Positions 57,203 through 64,000 of a stretch of 64,000 nucleotides of DNA are shown here, one piece after another; the stretch's first letter is position 1; every line of letters starts with the position of its first letter. Both the position numbers and the translations under genes were made by a program. Source of the stretch: SHWC01 sp050173345 (lineage in GTDB: Bacteria > Pseudomonadota > Alphaproteobacteria > UBA828); the NCBI GenBank assembly GCA_050173345.1, contig JBFXKW010000010.1:1-64000 (forward strand). Direction: 5' to 3'. The notes under the pieces are model-generated. The model did no database searches and was not told the DNA's origin. It saw nothing but the letters and a program-made list of their open reading frames with translations.

Positions 57203-59056
57203 GTGGACCAGAAGACCAGCTTCAACATTTGGTACGTGATCATCGCGATCGGCGCGATCCTGCTGCTGCAGTATTTCTGGCTGGCGGGGAACACGGTCGA
57301 GCAGATTCCCTATAGCAGGTTCCTCACCGAGCTGGAGGCCGGCAACATCGCCGAGGCCACCGTCACCGAGAGCCAGATCCGCGGCAAGCTCAAATCGCCG
57401 CTGCCGAGTGGCGTCGAGCACTTCTCCACCAACAAGGTCGAGGGCGACATCGCCGACCGCCTGGCGGCGGCCGGCGTCGAGTTCGGCGGCGACACCGAGA
57501 AGACGGTGCTCGGCACCGTGCTGTCGTGGATCATCCCGGTGCTGATCTTCGTCGGCATCTGGTACTTCCTGATGCGGCGGCTGACCACGGGCAAGGGCGG
57601 CATCGGCGGGCTCGGCGGCTACATGGAGGTCGGGCGCAGCAAGGCGCGCGTCTACATGGAGAAGCAGGTCGGCGTGACCTTCGACGACGTGGCCGGCGTC
57701 GACGAGGCCAAGGAGGAGCTCAAGGAGATCATCGAGTTCCTGAAGGACCCGGAGACCTATGGCCGGCTCGGCGGCAGGCTGCCCAAGGGCATCCTCTTGG
57801 TCGGCCCGCCCGGCACCGGCAAGACGCTGCTGGCCCGCGCGGTGGCGGGCGAGGCGGGCGTGCCGTTCTTCTCGATCTCGGGTTCCGAGTTCGTCGAGAT
57901 GTTCGTCGGCGTCGGCGCCGCGCGGGTGCGCGACCTGTTCGAGCAGGCGCGCAAGAAGGCGCCCTGCATCATCTTCATCGACGAGCTCGATGCGCTTGGC
58001 CGGGCGCGCGGCCTTGGCTTCGTCGGCGGCGAGTCCGAGAAGGAGCAGACCCTGAACCAGCTGCTCCACGAGCTCGACGGCTTCGATCCCTCGACCGGCA
58101 TCGTGCTGCTGGGCGCAACCAACCGGCCCGAGATCCTCGACCCGGCGCTGCTGCGCGCCGGCCGCTTCGACCGCCAGATCCTGGTCGACCGGCCGGACAA
58201 GAAGGGGCGAATCCAGATTCTCGGCGTTCACCTGCGCAAGGTGAAGCTCGCGCCGGACGTCGATTCGGAGCAGATCGCGGCGCTGACTCCCGGCTTCTCG
58301 GGCGCCGACCTCGCCAACCTGGTGAACGAGGCGACCCTGCTGGCGACGAGGCGCCGCGCCAAGTCGGTGACCATGGAGGACTTCACGCGCGCGATCGAAC
58401 GCATCATCGCCGGGCTCGAGAAGAAGAGCCGCATCCTCAACCCGAAGGAGCGCGAGACCGTCGCCTTTCACGAGATGGGCCACGCCCTGGTCGCGCTCTC
58501 ATTGCCGGGCAGCGACCCGGTGCACAAGGTCTCGATCATCCCGCGCGGCATCGGCGCGCTCGGCTACACCATCCAGCGGCCGACCGAGGACCGCTACCTG
58601 ATGTCGCGCGCCGAGCTCGAGAACAAGATGGCGGTGCTGCTCGGCGGGCGTGCCGCGGAGAAGCTCGTGTTCGACGAGGTTTCGACCGGCGCGCAGGACG
58701 ACCTCGCCAAGATAACCGACATCGCGCGCAGCATGGTGACGCGCTACGGCATGGAGGAGAGCCTGGGCCAGGCGAGCTACGAGCAGGAGCCCTCGCCGTT
58801 TCTCGGGCCGTACGCCGCCATGCCGCGCGAGCGGCACTACAGCGAGGCGACCGCCGAGGCGATCGACAAGGCGGTGCGCGCGCTGATCGACAAGGCGTTC
58901 GACCGGGCGACCGGGATCCTCAGAGAGCGCCGCGCGATCCTGGAGGCCGGCGCGCGGGCGCTGCTCGAACGCGAGACGCTCTCGCAGGAAGACCTCGCGG
59001 CGCTGCTCGAAAGCGGCACGCTGCCGAAGCCGAAGGCCTCCGCCGCGGCGGATTGA
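57203..59056 (+). CDS. ftsH: FtsH-family ATP-dependent zinc metalloprotease
   Basis: 617 residues. Two membrane helices (VIIAIGAILLLQYFWLA near 13-29 and SWIIPVLIFVGIWYFL near 109-124) flank a small periplasmic part. AAA+ module: GPPGTGKTLLARAVAGEAG, IIFIDELDALGRARG, second homology region ATNRPEILDPALLRAGRFDR. Zinc site HEMGH is intact. IIPRGIGALGYTIQRPTEDR and IDELDAL in place of the standard IDEIDAV suggest an accessory FtsH, similar from memory to the copy found in heat-resistance islands, rather than the single housekeeping FtsH, which lies elsewhere by tilS in most alphaproteobacteria. Degrades damaged membrane proteins. Confidence 0.93.
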   Translation: MDQKTSFNIWYVIIAIGAILLLQYFWLAGNTVEQIPYSRFLTELEAGNIAEATVTESQIRGKLKSPLPSGVEHFSTNKVEGDIADRLAAAGVEFGGDTEKTVLGTVLSWIIPVLIFVGIWYFLMRRLTTGKGGIGGLGGYMEVGRSKARVYMEKQVGVTFDDVAGVDEAKEELKEIIEFLKDPETYGRLGGRLPKGILLVGPPGTGKTLLARAVAGEAGVPFFSISGSEFVEMFVGVGAARVRDLFEQARKKAPCIIFIDELDALGRARGLGFVGGESEKEQTLNQLLHELDGFDPSTGIVLLGATNRPEILDPALLRAGRFDRQILVDRPDKKGRIQILGVHLRKVKLAPDVDSEQIAALTPGFSGADLANLVNEATLLATRRRAKSVTMEDFTRAIERIIAGLEKKSRILNPKERETVAFHEMGHALVALSLPGSDPVHKVSIIPRGIGALGYTIQRPTEDRYLMSRAELENKMAVLLGGRAAEKLVFDEVSTGAQDDLAKITDIARSMVTRYGMEESLGQASYEQEPSPFLGPYAAMPRERHYSEATAEAIDKAVRALIDKAFDRATGILRERRAILEAGARALLERETLSQEDLAALLESGTLPKPKASAAAD

Positions 59057-59115
59057 GGCGGGTCGCTTCGGAAAAGAACGGCTAGGTATTTCTGGAAGCC
59101 AGCCCCGGTGCGGTT

Positions 59116-59140
59116 CCCTCTCCCGCCGCGCGGGAGAGGG
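59116..59140. terminator. Perfect 10-base-pair hairpin at a convergent junction
   Basis: CCCTCTCCCG, 5 loop bases, CGGGAGAGGG, between the ends of ftsH and the M23 peptidase gene. Same type as 43059-43085. No T run. Confidence 0.6.
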
Positions 59141-59157
59141 GGACGCGTGGGTCCGCT

Positions 59158-62142
59158 TCAGTTCCCCGTGCCGGGGAGGCGGAGGGCGTTCTGTGCGAGG
59201 CGGGCGTCGATCGTCTCGGCCTGCGCGAACATCACCTGGTAGTTGTCGATCGTTTGCTTGAACTGGGCGAGCTGCTTGCCGGCGAGCTGCTTGCCGGTCG
59301 GCAGCTTGGTGCCGTTCGGGTTGACCTGAGCGTCGTGCTTCAGGACTTCGTAGTGGAGGTGCGGGCCGGTGGAGCGGCCGGTCGTGCCGACATAGGCGAC
59401 CACCTGGCCCTGGCGCACGCGCGTGCCGACCTTCATGCCGCGGGCATAGCTCTTGAGGTGGGCGTAGGCGGTCTTGTAGGTGTCGTTGTGCTTGATCCGC
59501 ACATATTTGCCGTAGCTCGAGAACCAGCCGATCTTCTCGATCACGCCGTCGCCCGCGGCGTAGACCGGCGTGCCCGAGGGCGCGGCGAAATCGACCCCCT
59601 TGTGCTTCTTCGAGTAGCCGAGGATCGGGTGCTTGCGCATGCCGAAGTCGGACGAGATGCGCGCGCCGTCGATCGGCGTGCGCAGCAGCGCCTTGCGCAC
59701 GCTCCTGCCGTTGCGGTCGAAATAGTCGGTCGGGCCGTCCGGCGGCTCGTAGCGATAGAAGGCAAGCGCCTCGCCGTTGACGGTGAGCATGGCGTAGAGC
59801 ACCGCACCCTGCTCGACGACGTCGCCCCGGTCCGTCTCGGTGCGCTCGTAGAGCACCTCGAAACGGTCGCCCGGATGCAGGCCGCGCTGGAAGTCGACGT
59901 CGTAGCTGAAGATCTGGGTCAGTTGGGCGACCACGTCCATCGAGAGGCCGGCGGAGAGCGCGGTCTGGTAGAAGCTCGACGAGATTTCGCCGCTTGCCTT
60001 GTAGACCGTGCTGATCAGGGGACGCTGCACGTCGCGCGCCTCGAAGTGGTCGCCGGGGCGCCGCTCGATCACGATGTCGCGGTCCGCGGAGACGCCGAGC
60101 GAGACCCGGATCAGCGCGAGCGCGGGCTCGTCGTCCGCCGTGCTGCCCTGCTCGACAGGCGCGGCCGCCTCGAAGGTGAGCGCGAGCGTCTGCCCGACCT
60201 GCAGGCGGCGCGGGTTGTGCACCTTGCTGAACGCCGAGACCACGGCCTCGGCCTCGGCCGTGCTGGCGCCGCCGCGCGTGAGCGCGGCGACCAGCGTGTC
60301 GCCCTTGCTGATCTCGATCTTGCGGAAGTACGGATCCTCCTCGCCGACGCCGGCACGCTCCTCGAGGTCGAGCGCGCGGTTGGGCTTCGGCTCCGGCGCG
60401 AGGTCGATGGCGGCGGCCTCCGCGGCGCCGGTGCGGCCGAGCACGTCGCCGATGCTGCCGAGCCAGGAGAGCACGGACCAGCCGCCCTCCTCGCCGCTGT
60501 CGAACTCGCCGGCCGGCTGCCTGATCCCGGGCTCGACGCCGCCTTCCGGGACCGCGAGCGCCGGATAGCCGGCATAGAGCTTCTCCAGCCCTTCGGGCAG
60601 CAGCCGGTCGGCGAAGCTCGGCGCGCGCGCGAACTCAGCCTTGTAGCGGCCATTGGCCTGGCGCCGTACGTCGACATAGCGCTGCTCGCTGAGCGCGATG
60701 CTCAGGCCCGAGAGGTGCAGCGCGCCCGACGGATCGAGGTCGGTGAGGAGGGCGATCACCTGCCCGTCGCGCAGCCGCCGCGGGTTGTAGATCTTGCGGA
60801 GCGCGCGGACCGCTTGGTCGATCTCGGCCATGTCGACGCCTTCGCGCAGCAGCATGTTCATCAGCGAATCGCCGGCCTCCACCACGAGCCGGTAGGCGGC
60901 ATCGCGCGGCGCGGCCTGCTCCTCGATATAGACCGCCGGGCTGTCGGCGGCGGTGATCTGGTCGAGCGCGGCCTGCGTCTCGGTCACGCCGGCGGCTGGC
61001 TCGATCGCCGATAGGGTCGCGGGGGCGTCAGCAGCAGCCCGGGCGCCCTGGGGCGCAGCGGTCAGCGGGCCGAACTCGCCGTCCTCGCGCCGCGCGATCA
61101 CGACGGGACCGCGGCCGTTCTGCGCGATCGCCAGGCTCTCGAGGTGCTTCTTGCCGGTGATGTCGAGCGTGTAGCCGAGCCGGATCTTCTGGCCCCAGCG
61201 CAGCGTCGTCGGGTCGATAGAGAGCGCGAGCGCCTTGGCCGCCGCGGCGATGTCGGCGTCCCGGTAGCGCCGCGCCTTCAGCAGCGAGTGCAGCGTGCCG
61301 CCCTTGCTGAGCGCGACGATTTCCTCGCGCTCCTGGTGCGATGCGTCGGTCTTGCCGGCCGCGCCGGCTTCGGCCTGCGCCGCGGCGGCGGTGCCGGGCG
61401 GGCCGAAGCTGCCGTCATCGCGCCGCGCCACCTCAACCAGCGCGCCGCCCTTCGAGCGGATGCCGAGGCGGGACAGCGCGTAGCGGCCCTTGTGCTCGGC
61501 GCCGCGCACGATCTCGATCTGCTCGCCGATGCCGAGCGAACGGAGCTCGACATGGCGGCTGATCGCCGCGATGGCGCGCTGCGCATCGCCGGCATCGACG
61601 CGCGCCGCCTTCAGGATGTCGGCCAGGGTGTCGCCGCGCTTGATGCTGACCATGCGGTCGTCGTCCGAAACGCTCGGCGCGCCATCGGGGCTTGCCTCCG
61701 CCGAATCAGCGGCCGGCGCGGCGACCGCGAGCGGCCGCTTGCTGCGCCGGGCGGTGAAGTCGTCGTCGCCGGTGCGGGTCGCCTCGACGAAGCGGCCCTT
61801 GGCGAGCTTGATGCTGGCGCCGAGCAGGCGCGGCGAACCGCTCGAGTCAGGCTCGATCAGGACGATGACGTGCTGGCCGGGCTTGAGATCGTGCGGATCG
61901 AAGAGCTTGCGGAGCACCTTGCCGAGCCGGCCGGCATCGGCCGGGCTGGCACCGGCGCCGAGCAGCACGCCTTCGAGCGTGTCGCCCGGGCGAACTTCCA
62001 CCTCATGGGCCGAGGCCGCTGCAACTGCCGATTGTGCAGCGCCTGCTTTCGCCATGACGGTGGAAGCGGTCCCTCCGAAACCGGCGCCGATGGCGCACCC
62101 CAATGCCAGCGCAGCGCCGATGGCGAGACCGCGTCCCCTCAT
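59158..62142 (-). CDS. M23 peptidase with five LysM/OapA-like modules
   Basis: 994 residues, more than twice the size of usual M23 proteins. Signal or anchor segment at 1-30. Then five related modules, each starting with a GDTL-type motif: about 47-130 (RPGDTLEGVL), 163-247 (KRGDTLADIL), 273-358 (SKGGTLHSLL), 417-505 (EAGDSLMNML) and 608-700 (SKGDTLVAAL), several with NPRRLRDGQ or a like GQ turn at the end. The M23 (LytM) domain has HKGVD (H847, D851) and HLHYE (H928, H930), so the zinc site is complete. It should cut peptidoglycan cross-links and be held by the modules on the wall. Proline-free Ala-rich linkers join modules. Divergent from the rRNA promoter. Confidence 0.9.
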   Translation of the reverse strand: MRGRGLAIGAALALGCAIGAGFGGTASTVMAKAGAAQSAVAAASAHEVEVRPGDTLEGVLLGAGASPADAGRLGKVLRKLFDPHDLKPGQHVIVLIEPDSSGSPRLLGASIKLAKGRFVEATRTGDDDFTARRSKRPLAVAAPAADSAEASPDGAPSVSDDDRMVSIKRGDTLADILKAARVDAGDAQRAIAAISRHVELRSLGIGEQIEIVRGAEHKGRYALSRLGIRSKGGALVEVARRDDGSFGPPGTAAAAQAEAGAAGKTDASHQEREEIVALSKGGTLHSLLKARRYRDADIAAAAKALALSIDPTTLRWGQKIRLGYTLDITGKKHLESLAIAQNGRGPVVIARREDGEFGPLTAAPQGARAAADAPATLSAIEPAAGVTETQAALDQITAADSPAVYIEEQAAPRDAAYRLVVEAGDSLMNMLLREGVDMAEIDQAVRALRKIYNPRRLRDGQVIALLTDLDPSGALHLSGLSIALSEQRYVDVRRQANGRYKAEFARAPSFADRLLPEGLEKLYAGYPALAVPEGGVEPGIRQPAGEFDSGEEGGWSVLSWLGSIGDVLGRTGAAEAAAIDLAPEPKPNRALDLEERAGVGEEDPYFRKIEISKGDTLVAALTRGGASTAEAEAVVSAFSKVHNPRRLQVGQTLALTFEAAAPVEQGSTADDEPALALIRVSLGVSADRDIVIERRPGDHFEARDVQRPLISTVYKASGEISSSFYQTALSAGLSMDVVAQLTQIFSYDVDFQRGLHPGDRFEVLYERTETDRGDVVEQGAVLYAMLTVNGEALAFYRYEPPDGPTDYFDRNGRSVRKALLRTPIDGARISSDFGMRKHPILGYSKKHKGVDFAAPSGTPVYAAGDGVIEKIGWFSSYGKYVRIKHNDTYKTAYAHLKSYARGMKVGTRVRQGQVVAYVGTTGRSTGPHLHYEVLKHDAQVNPNGTKLPTGKQLAGKQLAQFKQTIDNYQVMFAQAETIDARLAQNALRLPGTGN

Positions 62143-62714
62143 CCTAGAGCCCCCGCTCTTATCTGGCTGTTCTCAGATACTGCAGCTATTAGGGAACCGC
62201 GTTCCGCGTCGAGGGCGCGACGCGACTCACAACCTCCCCCGAAATCTCTTGCGAGCGAATCCTAGCGGACTCACGATGAACTGGAGGTTAACCATGCTGA
62301 TGATCGCACCGGTTGTCAACGCGCAAAGGCTTGTTGTGCGACACTTTTCCACACTTTTCGGGGTCGTCGGGAGCATATGACAGGGCGGTCGGGGTAGCCG
62401 GAAGGCCGGTCCGCACCGGCCCGGCCGAAGGCTAGAAACGGCCCGTCATCTTTCCTATATGATGCTTGCTTGACTCTCCAACCGCGTGAGAGTATACGCA
62501 CCCTCCCGGTCGAGGCCGGGACGCTCTTTGCATCGTTGATTGAGAGGAAGGGAAGCGTGGGCGGCGCCGGCAGGCGCTAACCTGCGCAGACCAAGATAGG
62601 TTCGCTCCGTGGCTTCCGCCGCGGGGCGAAGCCAACGCGTTTTGCGCAGGATCCACGTCAACTGAAGAGATCGGCAAGGCGGCCTCGGCCGCCGCGCGGT
62701 TCTCTTTGCAGTTC
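62143..62714. other. Region upstream of the rRNA operon
   Basis: No gene seen. The left part (62143-62300) must hold the promoter of the M23 gene. The rRNA promoter is at 62470-62498; 62500-62714 is the 16S leader, with a G+C-rich inverted repeat near 62670-62700 that may belong to the RNase III processing stem. Confidence 0.6.
62470..62498 (+). promoter_or_regulatory. rRNA operon promoter
   Basis: TTGACT (62470-62475), 17-base spacer, TATACG (62493-62498), the best sigma70-type promoter in the window; transcript start near 62505, about 210 bases before mature 16S. Confidence 0.75.

Positions 62715-64000
<1,286 letters not shown>

Overview
This window is 64 kb of chromosome from a high-GC alphaproteobacterium. 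Three things point there: a partial 16S rRNA gene of alphaproteobacterial type at the right edge; COQ9, UbiG and UbiX genes for ubiquinone; and conserved alphaproteobacterial gene neighbourhoods (bolA-dnaJ-cobS-cobT, aroK-aroB-CorC, xerD-accA, secA-prsA-argJ-mutT, comF-grx-nit, lysC to clpB). The genus cannot be fixed by reading alone; a Rhodospirillales- or Hyphomicrobiales-like lineage is my guess. Almost all of the sequence is housekeeping DNA with tightly packed genes, many overlapping by 4 bases.

Layout. 1-3000 is an accessory stretch: an IS1595-type transposase, a small gene facing it, and an AT-richer gene whose first 30 codons look like the start of an RTX (calcium-binding repeat) protein and whose C-terminal part carries a HEPN-like motif. 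3.4-13.5 kb holds hldE, two DUF465 genes around ubiX, a diguanylate cyclase, purEK, a methyltransferase with a Fur-type operator, coq9-def, rpsU, a phytase-like protein and a dienelactone hydrolase. At 13.8-15.5 kb a lower-GC, stand-alone gene fuses a DNA methyltransferase to an Mrr-like domain; it lies beside cobT and is followed by a degenerate copy of cobT's 3' end. 15.6-28.7 kb runs cobT, cobS, dnaJ-like, bolA, a CorC-like protein, aroB, aroK, an unknown secreted protein, xerD and accA. 28.8-32.3 kb holds a zinc-type ArsR regulator with its operator and a small cation transporter, then an SMP-30 lactonase and an aldehyde dehydrogenase. 32.3-48.4 kb carries secA, prsA, argJ, mutT, a DUF454 gene with a CtrA-type site, comF-grx-nit, a peroxiredoxin, ubiG and lysC. 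48.7-62.1 kb carries a RodZ-like protein, hisS-prfA-prmC, DUF4167, clpB, an accessory-type ftsH and a large M23 peptidase. The 16S gene starts at about 62715 behind a strong promoter and runs off the right edge.

How parts fit. UbiX, COQ9 and UbiG serve ubiquinone synthesis; AroK and AroB the shikimate pathway; CobS and CobT form the helper part of aerobic cobaltochelatase; SecA, PrsA, FtsH, ClpB and the M23 enzyme handle protein export, folding and envelope upkeep.

The most unusual signal is not a gene. A roughly 140-base element occurs three times (38484-38620, 42874-43010, 56944-57080), each time 6-8 bases after the stop codon of a forward-strand gene. It folds into several stems in which base changes between copies are compensated, so it is probably selected as RNA. 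At least three other palindromic repeat families fill intergenic gaps, and some supply the stop codon of the neighbouring gene.
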